Shown here: positions 43,059 to 52,284 of the stretch, piece by piece | How the letters are laid out: each line of letters begins with the position of its first letter | How positions within the stretch are numbered: the first letter of the stretch is position 1 | NCBI RefSeq assembly: GCF_003986955.1 | Contig: NZ_PIPN01000003.1 | Span: 186,001 to 250,000 of the forward strand | Origin: Aliidiomarina sedimenti | Lineage (GTDB): Bacteria > Pseudomonadota > Gammaproteobacteria > Enterobacterales > Alteromonadaceae | Length of the DNA stretch: 64,000 bases | Direction: 5' to 3' | Notes under the pieces: generated by a model | The model's database searches: none | What the model saw: the letters and a program-made list of their open reading frames with translations, nothing else | What the model was told of the DNA's origin: nothing | Position numbers and translations under genes: made by a program

Positions 43059-45110
43059 ATGAGCTTTGATGTAGATGAAGATATTCTACAGGACTTTTTG
43101 ATTGAAGCGGGGGAGATCCTTGAGCTGTTGTCCGAACAATTGGTGCAGCTTGAAAACGACCCTGAAAATCGCGATCTGCTGAATGCAATTTTCCGCGGAT
43201 TCCATACTGTTAAAGGCGGTGCCGGATTTTTGTCGCTAACTGAGTTAGTTGACACCTGCCACGGTGCCGAGAATGTCTTTGATACCCTACGCAATGGTCA
43301 GCGCTCTGTTTCTGCAGAACTTATGGATGTTATTCTGCAGTCACTCGACACCATCAATGCCCAGTTTGCTCAGGTCCAGGCACGTGAAGAACCGATCCCT
43401 GCGACGCCGGAGTTACTGCAGACGTTAACTGCCCTGAGTCGTCCGGAAAGCGAGGATGAGGCACCAATAGCGGCGCCGGCAGCAGCTGAAACAAGCACTA
43501 AGGTCGAAGGTGACGGCGGTGTTGACGAAATAACCGAAGACGAATTTGAATCGCTACTGGACGAACTGCACGGCAATAAAAAAGCCACTGCAGCGCCAGC
43601 ACCGAAGCCAGCGGCATCGGATGACGACATTACCGACGATGAATTTGAAGCACTGTTGGATGAAATCCACGGTGGTGGCAAAGCGCCGGAAAAGGCCCCG
43701 GAAAAGGCTCAGCAAGAAGCGCCCAAGGCACCTGCTAAGCCTGCTGCGTCCGGTAATGACAACGCTAAAGGCGATGAAATCAGCGATGATGAATTCGAAT
43801 CCTTGCTCGATGATTTGCACGGCAAAGGTAAGTTTGAAGCCAAACAGCCAGCACCGGAGCAAACCGCTGCTGCAAAAGCGCCAGCGCCTGCCGCGAGCAG
43901 TACTGGAAAAGCCCCGGCGAAGCCGACTGCACCAGCTGCTGAGACGACGGTGCGGGTGGATACCAAGCGCTTAGACGACATCATGAATATGGTCGGAGAG
44001 CTGGTATTGGTACGTAACCGCCTGCTGAGTCTGGATAGTAAGCAGGATATTGACGATGAAGAGCTAAGCAAAACCATCGCCAACCTGGATGTCGTGACTG
44101 GTGATCTGCAAGGTGCAGTGATGAAGACCCGCATGCAGCCGGTGAAGAAAGTGTTCGGACGCTTCCCGCGCGTGGTTCGTGACCTTGCACGTACATTGAA
44201 AAAAGAAATCAGCCTCGAACTTGAAGGCGAAGAAACTGATCTGGATAAAAACCTGGTTGAAGCACTGGCGGACCCCTTGGTGCATTTGGTTCGCAATGCG
44301 GTTGACCACGGTATTGAAACCCCTGATGTGCGGGAGAAAAACGGTAAGCCACGGGTAGGTAACGTTAAGCTTGCTGCCTCACAGGAAGGGGATCATATTC
44401 TGCTTACCATCACCGATGATGGTGCTGGTATGGATGCAGAAAAGCTCAAGAGCATAGCGATTAGCAAAGGCATCCTGGATGAAGACTCCGCCGCTCGAAT
44501 GAGCGACGAAGAGGCTTACAATCTTATCTTTGCAGCCGGTTTCTCGACCAAGGTGGAGATCTCAGACGTCTCCGGCCGTGGTGTGGGCATGGATGTGGTG
44601 AAAACCAAAATCAACCAGCTCAATGGCTCGGTTAAGATTGACTCTGAATTAGGCCGCGGCACCATATTGCAGATTAAACTGCCATTGACCCTGGCCATTC
44701 TGCCAACCCTGATGGTGCTGGTAGCGAAGCAAACCTTTGCGCTGCCACTGGCTCAGGTTAGCGAAATTATCGGCCTTGATCAGGAGCTGATTAATACCGT
44801 CGATGGCCAGCGTACGATGATAGTGCGTGAGAAAGCGATTCCATTGTTCTACCTTGAGCACTGGTTAAGACGCGGTGCTGACCGCAAACAGCGGCCTACG
44901 GTAGGGCATGTGGTCGTGGTTCAGTTAGGCACGCAACAGGTAGGTTTTGTTGTTGATGGTCTGATAGGTCAGGAAGAAGTGGTGATTAAGCCGCTTGACC
45001 GCCTGCTACAAGGTACACCAGGCATGGCCGGTGCGACTATTACCAGCGATGGGGGTATTGCCTTGATTCTGGATACACCAAATCTGCTGAAACATTACGC
45101 AAGACGGTAA
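43059..45110 (+). CDS. cheA: Chemotaxis histidine kinase CheA
   Basis: CheA autophosphorylates in receptor arrays and passes phosphate to CheY and CheB. Domains: P1 with His49 in [13 protein letters not shown]; a long Ala/Pro/Lys-rich linker (about 130-300) holding three near-identical motifs of the form [17 protein letters not shown] (about 156-172, 188-204 and 239-255); P3 dimerisation from about 305; P4 kinase with [20 protein letters not shown] and GRGVGMDVV; and P5 CheW-like. 683 residues. In Vibrio the CheA linker includes the ParC/ParP interaction region, so the repeats may be docking sites. Confidence 0.97.
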   Translation: MSFDVDEDILQDFLIEAGEILELLSEQLVQLENDPENRDLLNAIFRGFHTVKGGAGFLSLTELVDTCHGAENVFDTLRNGQRSVSAELMDVILQSLDTINAQFAQVQAREEPIPATPELLQTLTALSRPESEDEAPIAAPAAAETSTKVEGDGGVDEITEDEFESLLDELHGNKKATAAPAPKPAASDDDITDDEFEALLDEIHGGGKAPEKAPEKAQQEAPKAPAKPAASGNDNAKGDEISDDEFESLLDDLHGKGKFEAKQPAPEQTAAAKAPAPAASSTGKAPAKPTAPAAETTVRVDTKRLDDIMNMVGELVLVRNRLLSLDSKQDIDDEELSKTIANLDVVTGDLQGAVMKTRMQPVKKVFGRFPRVVRDLARTLKKEISLELEGEETDLDKNLVEALADPLVHLVRNAVDHGIETPDVREKNGKPRVGNVKLAASQEGDHILLTITDDGAGMDAEKLKSIAISKGILDEDSAARMSDEEAYNLIFAAGFSTKVEISDVSGRGVGMDVVKTKINQLNGSVKIDSELGRGTILQIKLPLTLAILPTLMVLVAKQTFALPLAQVSEIIGLDQELINTVDGQRTMIVREKAIPLFYLEHWLRRGADRKQRPTVGHVVVVQLGTQQVGFVVDGLIGQEEVVIKPLDRLLQGTPGMAGATITSDGGIALILDTPNLLKHYARR

Positions 45111-45118
45111 GGCTGCGC

Positions 45119-46288
45119 ATGACGGTTCGTGTTTTAGTTGTAGACGACTCCAGCTTTTTTCGTCGCCGGGTCAGTGAAATTCTCAATGCTGATGACAATA
45201 TTGAAGTCATAGGCACCGCCGCAGATGGCGCAGCAGCCGTGCGTGAAGCCAGGTCGTTGAAACCCGACGTGATTACCATGGATATCGAAATGCCGGTACT
45301 CGATGGTATTAGTGCTGTGCGTCAAATCATGGCCGAATCACCGACCGCGATTTTGATGTTCAGCTCGCTGACCCATGAAGGTGCCAAAGCGACCCTGGAT
45401 GCACTTGAGGCTGGTGCGGTTGATTTCTTACCGAAAAAATTCGAAGATATAGCACGCAACCGTGATGATGCGGTTGCTGTGTTGCAGCAGCGGGTACGTG
45501 AGATTGCTCGCAAACCTGGGATGCGCCGGCCAGCAAGCACGCCTGTAAGACGGCCCGAAAAATCGGCGACGTCGTTGCGTGAGCGAAGCAGTACAGTCAG
45601 TGTACCACCGGCGTCTCGTCCTCAGCGGCCTGTGCTGAGCCCTGCCGCCAAAGCTTCAACCGGCAGTGCTGATGAGGGCTTGCCTGGAAATCAGCTGCAA
45701 ACAAACTCGCGATACAAATTATTTGCCATAGGCACCTCGACAGGGGGACCTGTCGCGCTGCAAAAAATTCTGACCAGTATTCCAGCGAACTTTCCGTATC
45801 CGATAGTGCTCGTTCAGCATATGCCTGCCTCATTTACTAAAGCCTTCGCCCAACGTTTAGACGGTCTGTGCAAGATTACCGTGAAAGAGGCTGAAGACGG
45901 CGATGTGTTGCGGCCTGGTACCGCCTACCTGGCACCCGGCGGCATGCAAATGCTGGCCGATGGTCGCGCCGGTCAGGCCCGGTTGCGTATTCGTGCTGAT
46001 GACAGCGAACGCATCACCTATCGACCCAGCGTGGACTTGACCTTTGCCTCGTTGAGCAAGGTGTTCGGCGGTGAGGTATTCGGCGTGATCCTGACCGGGA
46101 TGGGCGCTGATGGACGCGAGGGGTGCCGGATGCTGAAAGACCAAGGTGCGACTATCTGGGCGCAGGATCAGGAATCCTGTGTCGTCTATGGTATGCCGCA
46201 AGCAGTGACCGCGGCCGGTATTGCTACACAAAGTTATTCACTGGACCAGATGGCCGGTAAGATTCTGCGTGAAGTCGGATATACATAG
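45119..46288 (+). CDS. cheB: Chemoreceptor glutamate methylesterase CheB
   Basis: CheB removes methyl groups from chemoreceptors once phosphorylated. Receiver domain at residues 1-125 ([11 protein letters not shown], Asp55 in [11 protein letters not shown]), a linker of about 60 residues, then the esterase domain with the catalytic Ser in [11 protein letters not shown], His in [10 protein letters not shown] and Asp in GMGADGREG. 389 residues. It lies 8 nt after cheA. Confidence 0.97.
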   Translation: MTVRVLVVDDSSFFRRRVSEILNADDNIEVIGTAADGAAAVREARSLKPDVITMDIEMPVLDGISAVRQIMAESPTAILMFSSLTHEGAKATLDALEAGAVDFLPKKFEDIARNRDDAVAVLQQRVREIARKPGMRRPASTPVRRPEKSATSLRERSSTVSVPPASRPQRPVLSPAAKASTGSADEGLPGNQLQTNSRYKLFAIGTSTGGPVALQKILTSIPANFPYPIVLVQHMPASFTKAFAQRLDGLCKITVKEAEDGDVLRPGTAYLAPGGMQMLADGRAGQARLRIRADDSERITYRPSVDLTFASLSKVFGGEVFGVILTGMGADGREGCRMLKDQGATIWAQDQESCVVYGMPQAVTAAGIATQSYSLDQMAGKILREVGYT

Positions 46289-46297
46289 GAGCGTCAC

Positions 46298-47077
46298 TTG
46301 ATAGTATGGGCAATAGCAAACCAGAAAGGCGGTGTGGGTAAAACAACCACCACGGTCAGTTTAGGCGGCATGCTGGCAGAAAAAGGTAAGCGAGTGCTAC
46401 TTATCGACACCGACCCGCATGCGTCGCTAACCTATTATTTCGATATAGACGGCGAGGATGGCAGTGCCACCCTCTATGACCTGTTCATGCACGGTAAAGA
46501 AGTGGATAAAGAGCAGGTAACCAATGTTATACAGCCGACCCGGTTTGAAAATTTATCAGTCATGCCAGCGAGTATGGCATTGGCTACTTTAGACCGTAAA
46601 CTCGGTCCGCAAAGCGGAATGGGTTTGTTATTGCGTCGCGTGCGTAAATTGCTTGAAGATGATTTCGACTTTATTTTAATCGACGTTCCGCCGGTACTGG
46701 GCGTCCTTATGATCAACGCACTGGCGGCTGCAAACCGGGTTATCGTACCAGTGCAGACCGAGTTCCTGGCGCTGAAAGGCCTTGACCGAATGATGGGAAC
46801 GCTGGACATGGTGCAGGATTCAAAGGGCCTGACCCATGACATCACCATAGTACCGACCATGTATGACCGACGTACCAAGGCATCTCTGGAAGCCTATCAG
46901 GAACTGCGACGCAAGCATGGCAAGTTAGTATGGAACGGCATGATCCCGATCGACACCAAGTTCCGCGACGCCAGTACCGCACAGACCCCGATATCGATGT
47001 ATGCAAAAGGCAGTCGGGGGGCGTTTGCGTATAAAGGCTTGTTGCAGGTCTTGCTAAGTCAGGAGGCCTCCGCATGA
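46298..47077 (+). CDS. parC: ParA-like ATPase for chemotaxis array positioning (ParC)
   Basis: A ParA/MinD-type ATPase that in Vibrio recruits the chemotaxis array to the flagellated pole. The 259-residue protein has the Walker A ANQKGGVGKTTTTVSLGG (about 6-23), LIDTDPHASLTYYF and DVPPVLGVL. The start is TTG 46298 with AGGAG upstream; no ATG fits. The position between cheB and the ParP-like gene, overlapping the latter by 4 nt, supports ParC rather than a plasmid partition protein. Not related to topoisomerase ParC. Confidence 0.9.
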   Translation: MIVWAIANQKGGVGKTTTTVSLGGMLAEKGKRVLLIDTDPHASLTYYFDIDGEDGSATLYDLFMHGKEVDKEQVTNVIQPTRFENLSVMPASMALATLDRKLGPQSGMGLLLRRVRKLLEDDFDFILIDVPPVLGVLMINALAAANRVIVPVQTEFLALKGLDRMMGTLDMVQDSKGLTHDITIVPTMYDRRTKASLEAYQELRRKHGKLVWNGMIPIDTKFRDASTAQTPISMYAKGSRGAFAYKGLLQVLLSQEASA

Positions 47078-47898
47078 GCCGCGACCAGAAGTTAGCAATG
47101 CATGAATACCTTGACGCTTTGCTGTTTGACGAAAAAACGCCAGCCAGCCAGCCCGAATCGGCCCCGGTAGCAGAGAAGAATACAGCCGAGCTTGAACGGC
47201 TACTGGCCCAGGCCACCTTGCGCGAGCATGAGCAGGCGGAGGCCCAGGCGGAAACCGAGACGCAGGCCAGGGTACAGGCTGAACAGGCCGCAGTTGCGAA
47301 AAAGCAGGCTGAACAGCAGCGACTGCTTGAACTGGAACGTCAGCAAGAGGCCGAAATGGCAGCGCAGCTTGAAAAACAGGCTGAGCAAGCGCAGGGCGAA
47401 GCATTGATAGATGTACCGCCGCCTCCGGTTAGCAACATGGAAAACTATAAACAGGGCGATTTTCAGGCGCTGTTTTTTAGTGTCGCCGGGCTCAAGCTGG
47501 CAGTACCACTGAAAAGTCTGGGTGGTATTCACCAGTGGAAAGAAGCGAATACAATTTTTGGCAAGCCGGACTGGTACCTTGGTATCATGACCAACCGCGA
47601 TGAGAAGCTCAATGTAGTCGACACCGCGCGTTGGGTCATGCCAGAGAAATATACACCAGAGTTAGCAGAATCAATTAATTATCAGTACCTTATTATGCTT
47701 GGCGAAAGCCAGTGGGGGCTAGCATGTGAAACCCTGGTGACGACAGAGTCGTTGTCACCGGAAGACGTTCAGTGGCGAAAAGGCGAAGGCTCTAAACGCC
47801 CCTGGCTGGCGGGTGTGGTGCGCGAAAAAATGTGCGCCATTCTCGACGTCGATGCTATGGTAGACATGCTGGAAAAAGGTTTAAACAGTCAGGACTAA
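47074..47898 (+). CDS. parP: ParP-like CheW-domain protein
   Basis: In Vibrio, ParP links ParC to CheA and stabilises polar arrays. The 274-residue protein has a short N-terminal motif (LAMHEYLDALLFDE), a long Ala/Gln/Glu-rich stretch likely to be a coiled coil (about 30-110), and a C-terminal CheW-like domain (about 125-270; LFFSVAGLKLAVPLKSLGG). It overlaps parC (ATGA), and cheW follows. The assignment is by architecture and gene order. Confidence 0.85.
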   Translation: MSRDQKLAMHEYLDALLFDEKTPASQPESAPVAEKNTAELERLLAQATLREHEQAEAQAETETQARVQAEQAAVAKKQAEQQRLLELERQQEAEMAAQLEKQAEQAQGEALIDVPPPPVSNMENYKQGDFQALFFSVAGLKLAVPLKSLGGIHQWKEANTIFGKPDWYLGIMTNRDEKLNVVDTARWVMPEKYTPELAESINYQYLIMLGESQWGLACETLVTTESLSPEDVQWRKGEGSKRPWLAGVVREKMCAILDVDAMVDMLEKGLNSQD

Positions 47899-47921
47899 GC
47901 GCCTGACTCAATGGAGTAACG

Positions 47922-48437
47922 GTGAGCACTATGAGCGACAAATACGATAATCGCAGTCTTAAGAACCAGACCGCCAAAGAAGGCGACGACCAGATCCTGC
48001 AATGGGTGACTTTTCGTTTAGAAGAGGAAACCTACGGCATTAATGTAATGCAGGTCCAGGAAGTGCTTCGCTATAGCGAGATTGCGCCAGTTCCGGGCGC
48101 ACCTGACTACGTGCTGGGAATAATTAATCTGCGTGGTAACGTGGTAACCGTCATCGACACCCGCACCCGTTTTGGCCTGCCAACTCACGAAGTGACCGAA
48201 AATAGCCGTGTGGTTATTATCGAAGCAGAACAACAGGTTATCGGCATCCTGGTCGACAGCGTTGCCGAAGTAGTGTACCTGCGTACCTCAGAGATCGACA
48301 GTGCACCGAATGTTGGCACCGAAGAAAGCGCTAAGTTTATTCAGGGCGTAAGTAATCGCGATGGCGAGCTATTAATTCTGGTCGACCTCAATAAGCTACT
48401 TACTGACGAAGAGTGGGATGAGATCTCGCGTATTTAA
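47922..48437 (+). CDS. cheW: Chemotaxis coupling protein CheW
   Basis: CheW couples receptors to CheA. The 171-residue protein has an N-terminal extension and the CheW core: WVTFRLEEETYGINVMQVQE (about 27-46), VPGAPDYVLGIINLRGNVVT and DGELLILVDLNKLL. The start is GTG 47922 with GGAG at good spacing; the internal ATG at 47931 is too far from it. Last gene of the chemotaxis run before the DUF2802 gene. Confidence 0.96.
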   Translation: MSTMSDKYDNRSLKNQTAKEGDDQILQWVTFRLEEETYGINVMQVQEVLRYSEIAPVPGAPDYVLGIINLRGNVVTVIDTRTRFGLPTHEVTENSRVVIIEAEQQVIGILVDSVAEVVYLRTSEIDSAPNVGTEESAKFIQGVSNRDGELLILVDLNKLLTDEEWDEISRI

Positions 48438-48463
48438 TCGCGACCCCGCAAGCACAGGACATC

Positions 48464-49006
48464 ATGCACTTGTTATTTGCTAATTGGTTGAGTATGAGCA
48501 TTGCGCTGGCCGCGTTGGCCGGCGTTATAGTTGTGGTTATAGCGCTGGTCAGACAGCGCCAGGATATGGTGCGCGCCGCCCAGGCAATTACCGATGCTGC
48601 CCAGGTATCGGCGAAAGCCGTTGCCGAAACAGCCGCCGAGAAAGCGGCCAAAACCGCAGCCAGAAAAGAAACGCAAACCGCTACAGAGCCCGTTATTGCA
48701 ACCCAGCAAAAACTGGACGAGCAGTTTAGTGCACTGGAGAAAACTCAGCAGGCATTAGAACAAAGCTTCGCTGAGTTACGCCAACAGCAGGAAGCACTGC
48801 AAGCGCAACAAAAATCGCTGCAGGATATGCAAAACGCGTTGGAAGAACGCCAGGCCGAAGTCGAAGAACAAACCCCAGAAAGCCGTTTCTACCAACGCGC
48901 TGCCAAATTGGTCGAAAAAGGCGCCAGTGTCGAAGACCTGATGAAAGACTGCGAAATCCCCCGCAACGAAGCCGAACTACTGATTTCCCTCCACCGCCGC
49001 GACTAA
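48464..49006 (+). CDS. DUF2802 family membrane-anchored coiled-coil protein
   Basis: 180 residues. One N-terminal membrane segment (SIALAALAGVIVVVIALV, about 10-28), then a long Ala/Gln/Glu-rich coiled coil (about 35-135) and a conserved C-terminal DUF2802-type motif (FYQRAAKLVEKGASVEDLMK, then CEIPRNEAELLISLH). It often follows cheW in polar-flagellated gammaproteobacteria. The role is unknown; a helix-turn-helix-like C-terminus has been suggested by its appearance only. Confidence 0.75.
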   Translation: MHLLFANWLSMSIALAALAGVIVVVIALVRQRQDMVRAAQAITDAAQVSAKAVAETAAEKAAKTAARKETQTATEPVIATQQKLDEQFSALEKTQQALEQSFAELRQQQEALQAQQKSLQDMQNALEERQAEVEEQTPESRFYQRAAKLVEKGASVEDLMKDCEIPRNEAELLISLHRRD

Positions 49007-49026
49007 CCCCGCACGCGGGTCCGCAC

Positions 49027-49175
49027 GGCTCAGGAACATTTGGCTGTGCGGGGGAGAAGGTGAGTGTTTCCCGGGACGCCGTAAACCCGTCCCTGGGGGC
49101 TTGACGGCCGCATCCCTGCGGCCGACACCCGGCAAAGCACATCACCTTCTCCCCCGCGCCAAACGTCCCTGAGCC
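49027..49175. repeat. Long imperfect palindrome, family P copy 2
   Basis: The left arm begins GGCTCAGGAACATTTGGC and the right ends GCCAAACGTCCCTGAGCC, enclosing CGGCCGCATCCCTGCGGCCG and GGGACGCCGTAAACCCGTCC. Same layout as copies 1 and 3, but with a different inner hairpin. It lies in the convergent gap after the DUF2802 gene. No gene is seen in the 466-bp gap 49007-49472. Confidence 0.8.
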
Positions 49176-49245
49176 TTAGCGCTTAGCGGGTTGTCCCCTG
49201 CAATCCTCGAGTATGAAGTGTTCTAGGGGTACCAGGATGCGAGTA

Positions 49246-49404
49246 GGAATGGGCATGGTCAGGTTGGCGCGGAGTATCAGACGATGTGCTTTGCTGGGCG
49301 TCTCGCGCAGGGATGCGCGAGCCGAGCCCCCAGGGAAGGGTTTACGGCGTCCCAGCAAACACATGTCTGATGCTCCGCAAAGCCAACCTGGCCAGGCCCA
49401 TTCC
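49246..49404. repeat. Long imperfect palindrome, family P copy 3
   Basis: The outer arms begin GGAATGGGCATGGTCAGG and end CCTGGCCAGGCCCATTCC. The interior (GCTTTGCTGGGCGTCTCGCG to TTTACGGCGTCCCAGCAAAC) is nearly identical to copy 1 at 8.8 kb. It stands in tandem with copy 2 between convergent genes, where it may also end transcription on both strands. Confidence 0.8.
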
Positions 49405-49472
49405 TCCCCCGCGCCAAATGTCCCGGAGCCCCTATGCACAAGCCGACGCCAACCTCCTCCGAAGCTGGGTGG

Positions 49473-49760
49473 TCAGGCTTTGAGGTCGAGCCAGGTGGCG
49501 AAGGCGATGAGTTCGGCGATGATGACGTAGAGTTCGCGCGGGATTTCGTCGCCGACGTCGAGGCGGGAGAGGAAGTTGGCGAGTTCGGGATCTTCGTGGA
49601 CGAGGACGTTGTGCTCTTTGGCGAGGCGGATGATCTCGTCGGCGAGCTCGTTGAAGCCTTTGGCGATGACGGTGGGGGCGGCGCTGGGATCATGGTTAGC
49701 TGACCCTTTGTTGCCTGAGTAGTAGAGTCCTATGGCGCGCCTTTCTGGTTTATCTGCCAT
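49473..49760 (-). CDS. FlhB C-terminal-domain homologue (EscU/YscU/HrcU-like switch protein)
   Basis: 95 residues corresponding only to the cytoplasmic C-terminal domain of FlhB, with no membrane segments. APTVIAKGFNELADEIIRLA (about 28-47) matches the region just after the FlhB autocleavage site, followed by VLVHEDPELANFLSRLDVGD and IPRELYVIIAELIAF. The NPTH cleavage motif itself is replaced by SAAPT. Such small FlhB-like proteins are known beside a FliK-like gene and may take part in export specificity switching. The start ATG is 1 nt after the fliK-like stop. Confidence 0.9.
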   Translation of the reverse strand: MADKPERRAIGLYYSGNKGSANHDPSAAPTVIAKGFNELADEIIRLAKEHNVLVHEDPELANFLSRLDVGDEIPRELYVIIAELIAFATWLDLKA

Positions 49761-49761
49761 C

Positions 49762-50844
49762 TTAGCCTCTCACTTTTACGAGTTCGTGGGGTTGAGGGGC
49801 GAGGGTGTCCGGTACCCGGCCGACGTGGACTTCGCTGTCGAGGTGTTGAATGCCGGCTGCTTTGAGTTTGCTGTCGAGGCGCTTGAGGTGTTGCTGTACG
49901 GTCTCTCGTTGTGCTTCTCCCTGGGTGTAGAGGCGCAGCTGGGCGCTTGGCGCCTGCTCGTCGTTCTGTTGCTGCTGGTAACGGCCTTTGGCCAGAATAG
50001 GGCCGGCACTGCTGGTTTCAAAACGCATGCTGAACAGCCAGTAGGTTTGCTGTTGCTGGTTGTGTTGGCGCGAGCGTTTACGTAGCAGGAGCTCGAGATG
50101 TCTGGGGTGTTGCTGTAACTGATAGGGTAGCACCAGGTAGTAGTCGGGTTGTTGGTTTGCACTGCTGTCGGCAAGCAGGACCTGACTGAGTCGAATGTCA
50201 TTGAGACTGCCTTGCAGTTGATTGCTTAATCCGCTGTTGCTAAGCAGGTTGGCTAGCGGGCTGTGCGCTGGGGTAGCGCCTGCTTGTGCGGTAGTCGCAG
50301 GAGCGGGTTGTTGCCCGAATAGCTGGTTCAGCAGCTGGCGTACGGGGCCGTCGGGCAGCCGTTGTAACAACGTCAGGAGTAACATGGGTGAAAGACTTTG
50401 CAGCCAACTGGCGGAGCTGGCGATTGGGGCGCTACTTAACGCCTGCGCCGGGTTGGTTGAGAACCACTGACTGACCAATGTTTTGAGTGCCTCTGGCGTT
50501 AATGACTGAGGGTTAGTTGCAAGCTGGCTGGCAAATACCTGAACCAGGCGCATGGCGGGGTTGTCTCCACCAGTGGTTGAGGCTACTGCGCTGTTCTGGA
50601 TAGTTGGCAGCAGGTGGTGTACCTGCTGATGCTGAGCAAATAACTGACGCAGGGTCGGGGGCAAAGTGATACGGGTCTGGTTGGCGGCCACGGCGTCGCC
50701 GCGTGCGGCCCCCGGCATCTCGGTTAAGGCACTGAGTCTGGCTGCCTGTTTTGCCGCGGTGACGTTCTCGGCGCTGTTACCCTGGGCATTGCGCAGCAGG
50801 TGTTGCAGCAGGCTTTGCTTCAGGTTGCTAAGGGATGTGTCCAT
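49762..50844 (-). CDS. FliK-like flagellar hook-length control protein
   Basis: 360 residues, Gln/Leu-rich through the middle, with a C-terminal domain resembling FliK (YWLFSMRFETSSAGPILAKG, and RLDSKLKAAGIQHLDSEVHV). The N-terminal two thirds are low-complexity, as in hook-length rulers. AAAGGAG precedes the ATG. It is on the strand opposite the chemotaxis and ccm genes, paired with the FlhB-like gene. A canonical fliK probably lies in the missing fliE-flhB block, so this may be a second, accessory FliK. Confidence 0.8.
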   Translation of the reverse strand: MDTSLSNLKQSLLQHLLRNAQGNSAENVTAAKQAARLSALTEMPGAARGDAVAANQTRITLPPTLRQLFAQHQQVHHLLPTIQNSAVASTTGGDNPAMRLVQVFASQLATNPQSLTPEALKTLVSQWFSTNPAQALSSAPIASSASWLQSLSPMLLLTLLQRLPDGPVRQLLNQLFGQQPAPATTAQAGATPAHSPLANLLSNSGLSNQLQGSLNDIRLSQVLLADSSANQQPDYYLVLPYQLQQHPRHLELLLRKRSRQHNQQQQTYWLFSMRFETSSAGPILAKGRYQQQQNDEQAPSAQLRLYTQGEAQRETVQQHLKRLDSKLKAAGIQHLDSEVHVGRVPDTLAPQPHELVKVRG

Positions 50845-50914
50845 GGTTTGCTCCTTTCATTGCATAGTGCCGCGATCAACGACCCCTGTAAAGTCGCGAA
50901 ATTGTCTGTAGTTA

Positions 50915-50923
50915 TGGTAAAAT
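50915..50923 (+). promoter_or_regulatory. Possible extended -10 promoter of the ccm operon
   Basis: TGGTAAAAT has the TGn extension and a TAAAAT box, about 40 nt before the ccmA start. No good -35 is seen. Confidence 0.35.
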
Positions 50924-50961
50924 GCCGGCCATTTAGCGATGGCAAATGGGACAACAGCCGT

Positions 50962-51600
50962 ATGGCGCAAAGTGCTGCGTTACTCGAAGCTCGACAAGTT
51001 ACCTCGGTACGCGGTGAGCGGACCCTGTTCGAGGATTTAAACCTTGCTGTGCATCCCGGGCATCTGTATCAGATTGAAGGGCCCAATGGGGCAGGCAAAT
51101 CGAGTCTGCTGCGGATCATTGCCGGGCTTTTGCAGCCTCTGTCAGGTGACATCCTGTACAAAGGTGAGCTACGTCAACACGTGCGTCGCGAGTTTCTGCA
51201 AGACTTGCTGTTTATCGGTCATAAAGCAGCGGTTAAGCCGGAGCTGACTGCGCTGGAAAATCTTGAGTTTTTTGCCGCGACGCAGGGGCAACCCTGCGCA
51301 GAACCACCCTTTGAGTTGCTTGCTCAACTGGGCCTGGTCGGGCTGGAAGATGTTCCGGCGGCAAATTTATCCGCCGGCCAGCAACGCCGTATTGCACTGG
51401 CGCGGCTGTGGGTTTCCGGCGCGGCGCTGTGGATTCTGGATGAACCTTTTACATCGCTGGATGTGGCGGGGATCGCCTTGTTGCACCGCCGTTTCGATGC
51501 GCATCTGCAGGCAGGTGGAGCGATTATTTTGACCTCACATCAGCCGCTGGACTGGGCTGGACGTTCGTTGGTCCGTTTGCAACTGGAGTACAGTTGGTGA
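50962..51600 (+). CDS. ccmA: Heme exporter ATPase CcmA
   Basis: The ATPase subunit of the CcmABCD complex that releases holo-CcmE. 212 residues from ATG 50962 (the longer reading upstream overlaps the divergent fliK-like gene). Walker A GPNGAGKSSLLRIIAGL (about 38-54), signature LSAGQQRRIALARL and Walker B LWILDEP are all intact. It is the first of the complete ccmABCDEFGHI operon, overlapping ccmB by 1 nt. Confidence 0.96.
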   Translation: MAQSAALLEARQVTSVRGERTLFEDLNLAVHPGHLYQIEGPNGAGKSSLLRIIAGLLQPLSGDILYKGELRQHVRREFLQDLLFIGHKAAVKPELTALENLEFFAATQGQPCAEPPFELLAQLGLVGLEDVPAANLSAGQQRRIALARLWVSGAALWILDEPFTSLDVAGIALLHRRFDAHLQAGGAIILTSHQPLDWAGRSLVRLQLEYSW

Positions 51601-52283
51601 TGGCACGAGTCTCAAATACAGCGCTATTGCAGCAGCTTATTCGTCGCGACCTGCGGGTGGCGCTGCGCCAGCGCAGTGAGTTTTTGAATCCCATTATATT
51701 TTTGCTGGTGGTGATAACTTTATTTCCGTTGGCGGTTGGCCCATCTGCTGATACGTTAGCGCGCATTGCCCCGGGGGTTATTTGGGTCAGCGCATTGCTG
51801 TCTGCGATGCTCGGTCTGGAACGCATGTTTCGCGATGATTTCCGTGATGGTGCCCTGGAGCACATGTTGCTACTTCCCTGTCCGGTCGAACTGGCCGTAT
51901 TGGGTAAAGTCATTGTGCACTGGCTGCTGACAGCACTGCCGTTGCTGCTGATATCGCCGCTGCTGGCGTTGTTGCTAAGTCTGCCAATGCAGGCACTGCC
52001 GATACTGATAGTGACCCTGTTGCTGGGTACGCCCGTACTAAGTGCTGTCGGAGCCATTGGCGTGGCACTCACGGTGAGCCTGAATCGCGGTGGTGCTTTA
52101 TTGAGTTTATTACTGTTGCCGCTGTTAATTCCGCTGCTGATTTTTGCAACGGCAGCCCTGGAAGCGGCGACCTACAACCTGTCAGCCGCTGGCCCTTTAG
52201 CAATGATGGCGGCGTTTCTGGTGCTGGCGTTGGGTTTATCGCCGCTGGCAGTGAAAGCGGCCTTACAAGTGAGTGTGAATTAA
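51600..52283 (+). CDS. ccmB: Heme exporter membrane protein CcmB
   Basis: Membrane partner of CcmA. 227 residues with six hydrophobic segments, starting ARVSNTALLQQLIRRDLRVA and containing LGLERMFRDDFRDGALEHML (about 80-99), a CcmB hallmark. The ATG at 51600 overlaps the ccmA stop. ccmC follows after 1 nt. Confidence 0.96.
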   Translation: MARVSNTALLQQLIRRDLRVALRQRSEFLNPIIFLLVVITLFPLAVGPSADTLARIAPGVIWVSALLSAMLGLERMFRDDFRDGALEHMLLLPCPVELAVLGKVIVHWLLTALPLLLISPLLALLLSLPMQALPILIVTLLLGTPVLSAVGAIGVALTVSLNRGGALLSLLLLPLLIPLLIFATAALEAATYNLSAAGPLAMMAAFLVLALGLSPLAVKAALQVSVN

Positions 52284-52284
52284 T

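Noticed and set aside
49213-49703. Open reading frames on the plus strand over 49.2-49.7 kb
   Set aside because: They are readings of the palindromic repeat and of the antisense strand of the FlhB-like gene.
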